NCBI RefSeq assembly: GCF_004564235.1
Contig: NZ_SOMN01000019.1
Coordinates: 1 to 64,000 of the forward strand
Direction of reading: 5' to 3'
Length of the DNA stretch: 64,000 nt
From: Cohnella luojiensis
Lineage (GTDB): Bacteria; Bacillota; Bacilli; Paenibacillales; Paenibacillaceae
A model generated the notes under the pieces. It did not search any database. It saw nothing but the letters and a program-made list of their open reading frames with translations, and had not been told where the DNA came from. The position numbers and the translations under genes were made by a program. This document shows positions 28,603 to 37,113 of the stretch, piece after piece. Every line of letters begins with the position of its first letter. Position 1 is the stretch's first letter.

Positions 28603-29262
28603 ATGAAAAAAAACATATTAATCGTAGTCACATCAGCCAATCAAATAAACAGTGAAAAAACTACGGGACTGTGGCTTTCAGAGTTCGCTGAAGCTTATAT
28701 TGAGTTTTCAAAACAAGGTTTTGATATCAGTGTAGCAAGTCCTTTAGGTGGTAAAACCCCAATTGATAAAAACAGCTTGAGTGCCGATTTGGATCAAGAA
28801 ATACTTGATTCTGAGAAATATCTTGCAAATACGATCAAGCTTGATGAGGTAAAGGCTGCAGATTACGATGCCATTTTCTTGCCGGGCGGCCACGGAACGA
28901 TGTTTGATTTACCTGACAACGAAAAGCTTCAATCATTACTTAGAGAGTTTTATGAAGCTGAAAAAATCGTAGCTGCGGTTTGCCATGGACCAGCGGGTTT
29001 AGTCAATGCAAAGTTATCCAATGGCAAATATTTAGTGGAAGGTAAGCGAATTACAGCATTTACGGATACGGAAGAAAAAGCTGCTGGTTTGGATCAATAT
29101 ATGCCATTCTTGTTGGAGTCTAAGCTTCGTCAAGCCGGCCCGACCTTTGTTTCCGCACCTGATTGGAATGATCATTATGAAGTCGACGGTAACTTAATAA
29201 CAGGTCAAAATCCTCAATCAACAATTAGCGTGACTAGAGAAATGATTTCCAAACTGAAATAA
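28603..29262 (+). CDS. DJ-1/PfpI family protein (type 1 glutamine amidotransferase-like)
   Basis: 219 aa. The nucleophile elbow AVCHGPAGLV gives Cys127-His128, with the conserved Glu27 (LWLSEFAEAY) and the FLPGGHGTM loop, as in the Hsp31/YDR533C-like branch. Members act as glutathione-independent glyoxalases or chaperones that deal with methylglyoxal; which applies here is not shown by sequence. GGAGAG precedes the ATG. Codon use is clearly more AT-rich than in the neighbouring core genes, consistent with transfer from a low-GC donor. Confidence 0.88.
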   Translation: MKKNILIVVTSANQINSEKTTGLWLSEFAEAYIEFSKQGFDISVASPLGGKTPIDKNSLSADLDQEILDSEKYLANTIKLDEVKAADYDAIFLPGGHGTMFDLPDNEKLQSLLREFYEAEKIVAAVCHGPAGLVNAKLSNGKYLVEGKRITAFTDTEEKAAGLDQYMPFLLESKLRQAGPTFVSAPDWNDHYEVDGNLITGQNPQSTISVTREMISKLK

Positions 29263-29273
29263 TTAAATTCCAA

Positions 29274-29315
29274 GGCCCATTACGGTATCAAAGTCGACGT
29301 AATGGGCCATTTTAT
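29274..29315 (+). terminator. Terminator after the DJ-1-type gene
   Basis: A perfect 11-bp stem GGCCCATTACG/CGTAATGGGCC (29274-29284, 29298-29308) followed by ATTTTATA. Confidence 0.85.
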
Positions 29316-29353
29316 ACAGGTTGACATTATATTTTGAAAGCGAGATGTTAAAA

Positions 29354-29467
29354 ATGGATTTAAACTTAAAAAATAAATTAGTGCTCATTACAGGATCTAC
29401 CGCTGGAATTGGTAAAGCAACAGCCATTAGTTTTTTGAAAGAAGGAGCTAAAGTTACGGAGCTCTAG
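29354..29467 (+). pseudogene. Truncated short-chain dehydrogenase (N-terminus only)
   Basis: 37 codons then a stop. The peptide MDLNLKNKLVLITGSTAGIG continues KATAISFLKEGAKV, the cofactor-binding start of an SDR (TGxxxGIG), and breaks off before the catalytic part. The remaining ~200 residues are absent; the sequence after it does not continue the family. A deletion remnant in the AT-rich block. Confidence 0.85.
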
Positions 29468-29514
29468 CAACGGTCCAGATTCGGACAATTTTGATTTTTA
29501 ATGAAACTACAAAA

Positions 29515-29570
29515 GATCACTTCCTTTGTTTTCTGTTTTCAAAAACAAGGGAAGTGATCCTTGCATTTTT
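29515..29570 (+). terminator. Terminator left by the lost SDR gene
   Basis: Stem GATCACTTCC with GGAAGTGATC (29515-29524, 29550-29559), inner A/T pairing, then TTGCATTTTT. It lies 48 bp after the SDR fragment's stop and before the flavin oxidoreductase gene. Confidence 0.7.
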
Positions 29571-29618
29571 GGGTAACCCCCAGTATTATAATCTAAACCA
29601 TTTAAGAGGTGTTTTGTT

Positions 29619-30650
29619 ATGAGTAATCATCTGTTTACTCCGTTTGAACTAAAAGGACTTCAATTAAAAAATCGAATTGTAATGGCACCTATGTGTCAAT
29701 ATTCCGTAATCGCTAAAGATGGCAAGCCAAACGATTGGCATTACATTCACTACCTTAGCCGCGCGGTAGGCGGTACAGGCCTAATCATCACGGAAATGAC
29801 TGACGTTGAACCGGATGGTCGAATAACAGATTATGATCTAGGGCTTTGGTCTGATGAGCATATTCCGGCATTTTCTAGAATCATCGATGGAGTGCATGCT
29901 CACGGTGCAAAAATTGGCATCCAAATCGCTCATGCGGGTCGAAAGGCTGAAGATGCAGCAGAGCCGGTGGCCCCATCAGCATTAAAATTTCCAGGATCCA
30001 GATATAAAACGCCCCGAGCCCTTAAAACCAATGAAATAAAAGATATGATACAGCTCTTTGGCAATGCAACTCGCCGTGCTGTGCAGGCAGGCGTAGATAT
30101 GATTGAACTTCATGGAGCCCATGGGTATTTAATTCACCAGTTTCAGTCGCCTTTTACAAATCGACGCCAAGACGTTTACGGACAAGATTTGGCTAAATTC
30201 GGAGTAGAAGTGATTCAAGCGGTCAAAAAAGAAATGCCTGATGAGATGCCGTTATTCTTCCGAATCTCTGCGGTCGAATACGCTGATGGCGGTTATGATA
30301 TTGAACATGCCATTGATATGTGTAAAGCCTACCAAGCAGCTGGTGTAGATGCGTTCCATATCAGTTCTGGCGGTGAAGGTCCGGCAGGAGAAAGAAAGCC
30401 GGGTAACTATTCAGGATATCAAGTGCCGTTCGCACGGAGAATCCGGGAATCTCTTCGAGTACCTGTTATTGCTGTAGGCATGCTTGAGGATCCGGCACTT
30501 GCCGAATCCGTTATCGGCAATGAAGATGCGGATCTGGTGGCAATCGCCCGCGGGATGCTTCGGGATCCTTATTGGGCCACCCATGCTGCCATTTCACTAA
30601 GAAGCGAAAATACCCATGTTCCAAAGCAATATGAGAGGGCTTATCTTTAA
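29619..30650 (+). CDS. Old yellow enzyme, YqjM-like NADPH:flavin oxidoreductase
   Basis: 343 aa. FMN-dependent TIM barrel of the YqjM class. Cys26 and Tyr28 (APMCQYS), HAGRKAE, the substrate-binding pair His165/His168 (ELHGAHGYLIHQF) and the C-terminal VAIARGMLRDPYW match YqjM, where Cys26, Tyr28, His164 and His167 have these roles. Such enzymes reduce activated C=C bonds in reactive electrophiles with NADPH. AAGAGGTG precedes the ATG. The LysR gene follows 19 bp later. AT-rich codon use as in the whole block. Confidence 0.93.
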   Translation: MSNHLFTPFELKGLQLKNRIVMAPMCQYSVIAKDGKPNDWHYIHYLSRAVGGTGLIITEMTDVEPDGRITDYDLGLWSDEHIPAFSRIIDGVHAHGAKIGIQIAHAGRKAEDAAEPVAPSALKFPGSRYKTPRALKTNEIKDMIQLFGNATRRAVQAGVDMIELHGAHGYLIHQFQSPFTNRRQDVYGQDLAKFGVEVIQAVKKEMPDEMPLFFRISAVEYADGGYDIEHAIDMCKAYQAAGVDAFHISSGGEGPAGERKPGNYSGYQVPFARRIRESLRVPVIAVGMLEDPALAESVIGNEDADLVAIARGMLRDPYWATHAAISLRSENTHVPKQYERAYL

Positions 30651-30669
30651 AAGCGCGAGGATCTTAATT

Positions 30670-31560
30670 ATGGCTAATTTTGAATGGTACCGAAGTTTTA
30701 TCAGCATTTACAAACATAATTCCGTTTCGGAAGCAGCCAAGTCGCGGATTATGACCCAACCTGCAATGAGTCAACATTTAGCTTCACTAGAGGCAGAGGT
30801 TGGCGAGCCATTGTTTACTAGAACATCGAGGAAAATGGTTCCGACTGAACGAGGTAAAGAACTTTATACGCAATTGGTACCGCTTATTGAGTCTCTCGAG
30901 GAGACAACGCTAAGCTTCAAGGCAGTCTCAACTCCTACGCTTCCAATTGTGAGAATCGGCACCGCGCAGGAGTTTTTTCGAGAAAGAATTGCCCCTTACC
31001 TCGAAAACTTTAACATGCGTGTGATTGCCTATTACGGGTTTGCATCGAATATTTTAGAATTATTAACGGAAGATAAGGTCGATATCATCGTAACATCACA
31101 AAAGAGTTCAGTACCGAGTTTAGAGTATATTCATTATATGGAAGAAGAGTTTGTTGTAGTGTCGCCCTATTCTTTTGAAGAACCTGAATTCAAAGACTCG
31201 AAACAACTGGAAACTTGGCTATTTTCACAAAAATGGCTAAGCTACGGTCTTGAATTGCCCATCATCAGAAGATTTTGGAGGGAAAACTTTCATCAACGTC
31301 CTCAAATGAAGCCTGAGCATGTATTACCCGATTTACATGTTTTATTATCCGCTATTGAACACGGGGCTGGAATTAGTCTACTGCCCACGTATATGCTGGA
31401 AAAATCCTTAAAATCGAACAAGGTAAAAATAATTTGTGAATCATATAAAGTAACTAATCATTTATATTTTGCTTATCAAATAAAAAATCGAAACATGCCC
31501 AAATTAAAAATGATGATAAATGCCCTGAAGACTGCTGCTAGCGAAAAGGGTTCTATTTAA
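30670..31560 (+). CDS. LysR-family transcriptional regulator
   Basis: 296 aa from ATG at 30670, which follows GCGAGG; the longer frame from 30616 overlaps the oxidoreductase end. N-terminal winged helix-turn-helix (WYRSFISIYKHNSVSEAAKS, TQPAMSQHLASLEAEVG), then a substrate-binding domain (PIVRIGTAQEFF). LysR regulators normally control a neighbouring, often divergent gene; here the same-strand old yellow enzyme is the likely target. The stop codon is directly followed by the aguA fragment, so the AT-rich block ends here. Confidence 0.92.
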   Translation: MANFEWYRSFISIYKHNSVSEAAKSRIMTQPAMSQHLASLEAEVGEPLFTRTSRKMVPTERGKELYTQLVPLIESLEETTLSFKAVSTPTLPIVRIGTAQEFFRERIAPYLENFNMRVIAYYGFASNILELLTEDKVDIIVTSQKSSVPSLEYIHYMEEEFVVVSPYSFEEPEFKDSKQLETWLFSQKWLSYGLELPIIRRFWRENFHQRPQMKPEHVLPDLHVLLSAIEHGAGISLLPTYMLEKSLKSNKVKIICESYKVTNHLYFAYQIKNRNMPKLKMMINALKTAASEKGSI

Positions 31561-31647
31561 CGTGCAGGAGAATGGCGAGACGTAGTGAATACTTACTATT
31601 ATCGCAAAACCGGAATCGCGGACGATCGCGGTAGCTTAATCTATTAA
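31561..31647 (+). pseudogene. 3' fragment of an alpha-glucuronidase (aguA) gene
   Basis: Immediately after the LysR stop an open frame reads RAGEWRDVVNTYYYRKTG, then IADDRGSLIY and a stop. It aligns with the end of the intact GH67 enzyme of this window ([29 protein letters not shown]). Only the last 28 codons remain; everything before was lost or replaced by the AT-rich block. Confidence 0.88.
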
Positions 31648-31674
31648 CGTTAATTACGAAAGGTCGGATTTCGT

Positions 31675-31836
31675 ATGAGAATGGTGTTCCGGTGGTACGG
31701 GGAAGGGAATGATACCGTCACCAAAGCGGCGATCGATAACTTCAAACAATGGCTGGCGGATGATACCGTGTCCGGATTCATAACGGGCGTGACGATTCCA
31801 GTGGATGGCGGCTTTATGGCTTATTCGGGAGTATAG
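31675..31836 (+). pseudogene. In-frame fusion of a uxuA start and a uxuB-type SDR end
   Basis: A 53-codon ORF with AAAGGTCGG upstream of its ATG. Its first 16 residues MRMVFRWYGEGNDTVT match the start of the mannonate dehydratase of this window ([16 protein letters not shown]). Its end [20 protein letters not shown] matches the end of the SDR ([20 protein letters not shown]), and both finish in YSGV. A deletion of roughly 1.9 kb (the rest of both genes) joined them near residues 17-25. Function unlikely, though the frame is open. Confidence 0.88.
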
Positions 31837-31844
31837 GAGACCTC

Positions 31845-32639
31845 ATGACCATTATCATTAAGGATATCATAGATGCCTTAACGACTCCCATCGGCGTTGT
31901 TCCGGACAGCGTAGACCAATTGCTCTTCGGAAACCCCCGTTCGATCGTCAAGGGAATTGCCGTCACGTTCATGGCGACGCAGCAAGTGCTGGAGAAGGCA
32001 TCCCGTCTGGGGACTAACCTGATCATTACGCACGAAGGCGTGTTTTATAGCCATTACCATTCGAAGTCAGCACTCGTGGAGGATCCCGTATACGATGCCA
32101 AGAAACGGTTTATCGCCGATAGCGATCTCGCTATTTTCCGATTTCACGATGGCATACACCGTCATCGGCCGGATGGAATAATGGAAGGGTTGCTTCGTTC
32201 GCTCGGCTGGGAGGCATTCGTTACCGAACATCTTCCGGCCGCATCCGTGGTCAACCTCCCGATTAGTACGGTGGGAGAGGTTGCGGAACATGTCAAAAAG
32301 CGACTAGGAATCGAAACCCTTCGCGCCGTGGGGGATCTGTCGATGGCTTGCCGTCGAATCGGGTTGCTCGCAGGCTACAGGGGAGGAGGAGAACTTGCAA
32401 TCCCGCTATTCGAACGACACAAGCTGGATTTAATCCTGTACGGAGAGGGACCGGAGTGGGAGACGCCGGAATATGCGAGGGACGCGGTCGATCTGGGTCT
32501 GGGCAAGGCTCTTCTCGTTCTCGGTCACTTGGAAAGCGAACAGCCTGGAATGAAGCTGCTGGCCGATCGGCTCCGTAGCCTTTTTCCCGTCATTCCCGTC
32601 CATTTTTTAACCGTGGACCCTGTTTTCCGAATTGTTTAA
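31845..32639 (+). CDS. Nif3-like dinuclear metal centre protein
   Basis: 264 aa. The family features are TNLIITHEGVFYSH (metal-binding His/Glu), FRFHDGIHR and the late GHLESEQPGMK with a conserved His and Glu, as in YbgI/Nif3. It lacks the ~110-residue insert of Bacillus YqfO and is nearer the short form. The reaction is not established for the family. Its ribosome site TAGGAGA contains the stop of the uxuA/uxuB fusion 8 bp upstream, so it was the last gene of the lost aguA-uxuA-uxuB operon and may have a role in uronate use. How it is now transcribed is unclear. Confidence 0.85.
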   Translation: MTIIIKDIIDALTTPIGVVPDSVDQLLFGNPRSIVKGIAVTFMATQQVLEKASRLGTNLIITHEGVFYSHYHSKSALVEDPVYDAKKRFIADSDLAIFRFHDGIHRHRPDGIMEGLLRSLGWEAFVTEHLPAASVVNLPISTVGEVAEHVKKRLGIETLRAVGDLSMACRRIGLLAGYRGGGELAIPLFERHKLDLILYGEGPEWETPEYARDAVDLGLGKALLVLGHLESEQPGMKLLADRLRSLFPVIPVHFLTVDPVFRIV

Positions 32640-32672
32640 GCAAGCAACACGCCGAATATCCAGTTTACTTGT

Positions 32673-32710
32673 AACAAAAAGCACTGACTTTGATATCAGT
32701 GCTTTTTGTT
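32673..32710. terminator. Bidirectional terminator between convergent genes
   Basis: A perfect 15-bp inverted repeat AACAAAAAGCACTGA/TCAGTGCTTTTTGTT with an 8-nt loop and A/T tracts on both flanks. It can stop the Nif3-like gene from the left and the SDR-uxuA transcript from the right. Confidence 0.93.
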
Positions 32711-32727
32711 ATAGGGAAAGGGACTGA

Positions 32728-33582
32728 TCATACCCCGGAGTAGGCCATGAATCCGCCATCGATTGGAATGACGGTACCGGTCACGAAACCGGATGTACTC
32801 TCGTCAGCCAGCCACAGCAAGGTTCCAATCAAATCCTCCGGCACTCCGAATCGTCTCATCGGCGTATGGGATAGGATCTTGCGCGAGCGTTCGGTCATCG
32901 ACCCGTCGGGGTTCGTCAGAAGCTTCCGATTCTGCTCGGTCAGGAAGAAACCTGGCGCGATGGCATTAACCCGGATACCCGCCTCGGCGAGATGGACGGC
33001 AAGCCATTGGGTAAAGTTGTTGATGGAGGCTTTGGCTGCGCTGTATGCAGGAACCTTAGTCATTGGACTAGGCGCACTCATCGAAGAAAGATTGATAACG
33101 ACGGCGCCTGGGCGCCCAATCATCCCTTTGGAGAATACTTGCGTCGGAATCAGCGTACCGACAAAGTTCAAGTCGAGCACGTTGCGGAAGCCTTGCACGC
33201 TCAGATCGAAGAAGGTCGTCACATCCGTACGGTTCAGATCCTCCATTCTGAAGGTTTCATGGGTCGTGTTAGCGCTCGGGTGATTGCCGCCGGCTCCGTT
33301 GATCAGAATGTCGCAGGGCCCGTACCGTTCACGAACGATTCGTTCGGCCTCCCGGACGCTGTCTGCATCGGTCACATCGCATACGGCGGCTATTGCTTTG
33401 AGTCCGTTGCCGCGAATTTGTTCGGCAATCTCGTTGCCTTTCTCTGCGGTCCGATTCAGAATCGCCACCTTCACGCCTTGCCGAGCAAGCTCGAACGCCA
33501 TGGCCCGGCAAAGAATGCCGGATCCTCCCGTGACGACAGCGACTTTTCCTTCTAAGGATGGATGCTTGGGCCACTCTCTCAT
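32728..33582 (-). CDS. uxuB: SDR-family D-mannonate oxidoreductase (fructuronate reductase)
   Basis: 284 aa. Cofactor motif [10 protein letters not shown] (18-27), the NAG-like [12 protein letters not shown] (about 94-105), catalytic Ser167 region and Tyr180-x3-Lys184 (YSAAK). The inserted GGNHP segment and the ending FMAYSGV are typical of the SDR-type fructuronate reductases paired with UxuA (YjmF type), which interconvert D-fructuronate and D-mannonate with NADH. The ATG overlaps the uxuA stop by 4 bp, so both are co-translated. The name uxuB is used for the function; the enzyme is not related to the long-chain E. coli UxuB. Confidence 0.85.
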   Translation of the reverse strand: MREWPKHPSLEGKVAVVTGGSGILCRAMAFELARQGVKVAILNRTAEKGNEIAEQIRGNGLKAIAAVCDVTDADSVREAERIVRERYGPCDILINGAGGNHPSANTTHETFRMEDLNRTDVTTFFDLSVQGFRNVLDLNFVGTLIPTQVFSKGMIGRPGAVVINLSSMSAPSPMTKVPAYSAAKASINNFTQWLAVHLAEAGIRVNAIAPGFFLTEQNRKLLTNPDGSMTERSRKILSHTPMRRFGVPEDLIGTLLWLADESTSGFVTGTVIPIDGGFMAYSGV

Positions 33583-34667
33583 GACGGATTCCTCTTTTCG
33601 CCTTGTAGTCGGACTCGTTCAAGCGCATCCCAAGCGCCCCATAGGTACATGATGCCCAGGGCGCGATCGTAAAGCCCGTAACCTGGTCGGCATTTCTCGC
33701 CCCAAATATGCCTTCCATGGTCTGGTCGGCAGTATCCTCTAAACCCTTCGTCGTGATACGCTTTCACAATACCGGCGATATCGACGGTTCCATCTTGCGA
33801 ACGGTGCGACGTCTCGATAAAGTCACCGTTGTCGAACACGCGTACGTTACGGATATGAGTAAATGGAATTCGATCCTTAAACTCGTGAATCATAGATAGG
33901 ATATCGTTATTCGGGTTGGCTCCAAGCGAACCGCTGCACAGCGTGATGCCATTCGCAGGGCTGTCGTGCAAGCGCAGAAATCTCCGCAAATTAGCTTGGC
34001 TAGTCATAATTCGCGGCAGCCCGAAGATAGGCCACGGCGGGTCGTCCGGGTGGATCGCCATTTGGATGCCGTTACGCTCGGCTACGGGAATGATGGCATC
34101 GAGAAAATAACCCAAGTTGCGCCACAGGTCGTCTTCCGTGATGCCCCGGTATAATTCGAATAAAGAAGCTAGATGAGCAAGCCGTTCCGGCTCCCAGCCC
34201 GGCATGCTTAATTCCCCATTGTTAATAATTGTCCGAACCAGCTCAGAGGGATCGACGTCGGTCGTTTTGGCTTTTTCAAAGAAAAGTGCCGTCGAGCCGT
34301 CTTCCAATTCCTTGTACAGGTTCGTCCGTACCCAGTCGAACACGGGCATGAAATTGTAGCAAATGACTTTGACGCTGACTTGCGCGAGCTTCTCGATTGT
34401 ACGTATGTAGTTGCTGATGTATTGATCGCGGGTCGGCAGACCCAGCTTGATGTCCTCATGCACATTTACGCTTTCGACAACATCGAGATGAAGTCCAACC
34501 CTGTCCGCTTGATCCCGAATGTTCAGTATTCGATCCATGGGCCATTCTTCGCCGGCGGGGCTGTCATGGAGTGCCCATACGATGCCTTCCACACCTGGAA
34601 TCTGTCTGATCTGGTCCAGCGATACCGTATCGTTTCCTTCGCCAAACCAGCGAAATACCATGCGCAA
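33579..34667 (-). CDS. uxuA: Mannonate dehydratase
   Basis: 362 aa. [17 protein letters not shown] at the start, [38 protein letters not shown] and [13 protein letters not shown] are characteristic of the Mn/Fe-dependent UxuA that dehydrates D-mannonate to 2-keto-3-deoxygluconate. TTG at 34667 is preferred as start: AGGCGG is 8 bp upstream, and the related remnant at 31.7 kb starts at the same codon; GTG/ATG at 34676 and 34673 are too near the site. Next to a GntR regulator. Confidence 0.94.
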   Translation of the reverse strand: MRMVFRWFGEGNDTVSLDQIRQIPGVEGIVWALHDSPAGEEWPMDRILNIRDQADRVGLHLDVVESVNVHEDIKLGLPTRDQYISNYIRTIEKLAQVSVKVICYNFMPVFDWVRTNLYKELEDGSTALFFEKAKTTDVDPSELVRTIINNGELSMPGWEPERLAHLASLFELYRGITEDDLWRNLGYFLDAIIPVAERNGIQMAIHPDDPPWPIFGLPRIMTSQANLRRFLRLHDSPANGITLCSGSLGANPNNDILSMIHEFKDRIPFTHIRNVRVFDNGDFIETSHRSQDGTVDIAGIVKAYHDEGFRGYCRPDHGRHIWGEKCRPGYGLYDRALGIMYLWGAWDALERVRLQGEKRNPS

Positions 34668-34685
34668 TCCCATCACCGCCTGTAT

Positions 34686-35360
34686 TTATTTGATATAATT
34701 CGGGTACTTTTCTTTCAGAACTTCCATATTCGATATACTTAGGTTCAAATGCATCTTCATCACGCGTTCGGCATGGTTGGGATCGCGCCTGCGAATCGCT
34801 TCTACCATTTCTTTGTGCTGTTCATATAGAGGGTTCCAATGCTGATCTGTTGAAAGCCACAGCATCCTGCTCCGGTTCAGATGGGAGTTCATCTGCTGGA
34901 TGACCGCCCAGGTTCCTAGCTTGCGACAGCCTTCGAACAAGGTACGATGAAACGCTTCGTCCAGATCGAACATCCGCTGGTCGTCCCTCTTTTCCATGCT
35001 TTCTTGCTGCATCGCTAGATTCGTATCTAAAGCAATAAGCATTTCTTCCGGAAAATGTTCACAGGCAAGCCGAATAACCGCCCTCTCAAGCTGCTCCCGC
35101 ATGAAGCGCCCTTCCTCAACGAGCTCCGAGTCGATAAGTGATACCTTGGTGCCGCGCTGCGGCAACACTAGCACCAGGCCTTCCTGAGCGAGACGTACGA
35201 AGCTTTCCCTTACTGGTGTACGGCTCATCTGGAAAACCATAGACATTTCCTTCTCCGACAACACTGTTCCTGGAGGCAGCTCCAGAGTTAAGATTTGATG
35301 CTTCAACCGGCTATAGACGACATTCCCTGCGGAACCCGGCTGCTGTGAGCTCCAATCCAT
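34686..35360 (-). CDS. GntR-family regulator, FadR/FCD type
   Basis: 224 aa from ATG at 35360 after AGGAGG; the open frame upstream is not coding. N-terminal winged helix (VVYSRLKHQILTLELPPGTVLSEKEMS, SRTPVRESFVRLAQEGLV) and an all-helical FCD domain with metal-binding residues (EAFHRTLFEGC, HKEMVEAIRRRD). FadR-type GntR proteins regulate uronate pathways (ExuR, UxuR). Its direct position before uxuA suggests repression of the uxu genes, relieved by a uronate. The dyad at 35384-35413 in front of it is the likely operator. Confidence 0.9.
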   Translation of the reverse strand: MDWSSQQPGSAGNVVYSRLKHQILTLELPPGTVLSEKEMSMVFQMSRTPVRESFVRLAQEGLVLVLPQRGTKVSLIDSELVEEGRFMREQLERAVIRLACEHFPEEMLIALDTNLAMQQESMEKRDDQRMFDLDEAFHRTLFEGCRKLGTWAVIQQMNSHLNRSRMLWLSTDQHWNPLYEQHKEMVEAIRRRDPNHAERVMKMHLNLSISNMEVLKEKYPNYIK

Positions 35361-35383
35361 TTCCTTACCTCCTATTCTTTTTA

Positions 35384-35413
35384 CAATGCTACCACACTTG
35401 TATGGTAGCATTG
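35384..35413. promoter_or_regulatory. Inverted repeat, probable GntR operator
   Basis: CAATGCTACCA (35384-35394) and TGGTAGCATTG (35403-35413) form a perfect 11-bp inverted repeat 24 bp before the GntR start, between the divergent gntR-uxuA-uxuB and yesN-yesM units. Two further CTACC/GGTAG words lie nearby (35417-35420 and 35452-35457). Position and symmetry suit a dimeric regulator; binding by this GntR protein is inferred. Confidence 0.6.
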
Positions 35414-35499
35414 AACTACCAAAACATCTATTTATGACATTATTTAAAATGTGGTAGGCTGTTGATACAACGCATCGCACCGATTGGGAGGAATTATTA

Positions 35500-37080
35500 A
35501 TGCATCTGCATAGCGTTATCCTGGTTGACGACGAAGTGTTTACACGCAAAGGCTTGATGAAGCTGATCGATTGGGAGGCATGCGGCTTTCGAATCGTTGA
35601 TGAAGCCGACAACGGTGAGGATGCGCTAGAGCTCATCGGGCGTGTTCGGCCGAATCTGGTCATTACAGACATCCGTATGCCGGTGCTCGACGGTCTGGAG
35701 CTCATCCGGCGTATCACCACGGAAACCGACGTAAACCCGGTGTTCATCATCATCAGCGGCTACAACGATTTCAAATATGCCCAGCAAGCGGTCCGTTACG
35801 GCGTTCACGACTTCATTCTCAAACCGATCGACGAGAACGAATTTACCGAAACGCTCTGCAAATTGAACGAAAGGCTCAATCGCGAACGGGAGGAGCGTGT
35901 GCGGAACGAACGACTGTTAACCGGCGCCATGATCGAATCTCTTATTATCGGCGAGGCAGACGATATATTCGTCGCCGAATGGGAGCAGCGCTTGAAGCTT
36001 CGTCCGGCCGACCGTTTGTTCTATCTCTTCGCGGAACTGAATGACAACCATCTGTGGCGGTCGTCAGGCGAACAAGTATCGGCTGCCCGTTTCAAGGAGA
36101 TCGTTCAGCAAGCGCTGCACCGCGTAACCCCCGACGATCAGCCGATCTACCTGCACGAGCATCGCAATCGGATCGGCATTCTTGTGCCGGACCGTGCCCT
36201 GGAGCCGTTCAAGGGGGAAATCGAATCATTCACCGTTAAGTTCCGTCAAGAGCTTTCCGTCGAGGCCGGCAATGGTGTCTTTCTCTATGCCGGTACCCCG
36301 GTTCACCGTCTCTCGGATATCCGGCAATCTTATAAGACAGCTAAGGAAGCGATCTTGTACAAATACGTCCATGACGATAGCCGTATCGTCATCTATGACC
36401 AGGTACGATTGGAGCGGCTGAATTATATCGGCATCGACTCGAACGAGTTCAATCGGTTTATCGAGCAGATCGAAGAGCTGCAGTCGGGGGCTGTCAAGGC
36501 GAGCGTTGAAGCGCTTTTCCGCGACTTCAGAGAGAAACGGTATGCCCCGGAAGCCATTAAGATGAGTATTCACCAGTGCATGCTCAGCGTCACCAAGACA
36601 ATCCGCAGCATGGACGGGGACGAGCGGTCGCTCGGATCGCTGGCGCCGATCGTCGGCTGGCACGACCTGAATCTATCGCTTAGCGAGCTGAAAAGGCTGT
36701 TCTCCGAGTTCATCGAAGAGAGTCAGAACTATATCGCGGAGTTGCGAAAGGAACAAGGGAAGGGCGGCATACAGAAAATCCGCTGCTACATCGAGGCGAA
36801 TTATTCGAGCAACATAAGCCTGAAGAGTATTGCTGCGCAATTTTTCATCAATCCGGTCTATCTCGGGCAGCTGTTCAAGAAGACGTACGGCGTTTATTTC
36901 AACGATTTTTTACTGCAAATACGGGTAAACGAAGCTAAAAAACTGCTGCGGCAGTCATCGGATATGCGCATTTACGAAATAGCCGAGAAGGTCGGCTTCA
37001 GCAGTGCGGATTATTTCGTCACCCAGTTCGAGAAGATCGAGCAAATGACGCCCACTGAGTACCGTAATAAGCTTCTATAA
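35500..37080 (+). CDS. YesN-type response regulator with AraC DNA-binding domain
   Basis: 526 aa. REC domain (residues 1-125) with acidic pocket Asp10-Asp11, phospho-acceptor Asp57 (VITDIRMP) and Lys107-like LKPID; a long middle region; and two AraC helix-turn-helix motifs at the C-terminus (SLKSIAAQFFINPVYLGQLF and IYEIAEKVGFSSADYFVTQF). GGGAGG precedes the ATG. It pairs with the kinase encoded 33 bp downstream and should activate the transporter-xylanase operon that follows. Confidence 0.93.
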   Translation: MHLHSVILVDDEVFTRKGLMKLIDWEACGFRIVDEADNGEDALELIGRVRPNLVITDIRMPVLDGLELIRRITTETDVNPVFIIISGYNDFKYAQQAVRYGVHDFILKPIDENEFTETLCKLNERLNREREERVRNERLLTGAMIESLIIGEADDIFVAEWEQRLKLRPADRLFYLFAELNDNHLWRSSGEQVSAARFKEIVQQALHRVTPDDQPIYLHEHRNRIGILVPDRALEPFKGEIESFTVKFRQELSVEAGNGVFLYAGTPVHRLSDIRQSYKTAKEAILYKYVHDDSRIVIYDQVRLERLNYIGIDSNEFNRFIEQIEELQSGAVKASVEALFRDFREKRYAPEAIKMSIHQCMLSVTKTIRSMDGDERSLGSLAPIVGWHDLNLSLSELKRLFSEFIEESQNYIAELRKEQGKGGIQKIRCYIEANYSSNISLKSIAAQFFINPVYLGQLFKKTYGVYFNDFLLQIRVNEAKKLLRQSSDMRIYEIAEKVGFSSADYFVTQFEKIEQMTPTEYRNKLL

Positions 37081-37113
37081 TCAGATGACCTTCCGACAAA
37101 GGGGACAATACGC

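Noticed and set aside
31675..31836. A genuine small gene of 53 codons
   Set aside because: Its two ends match different neighbouring enzymes with the middle missing, so a deletion fusion is the simpler reading.
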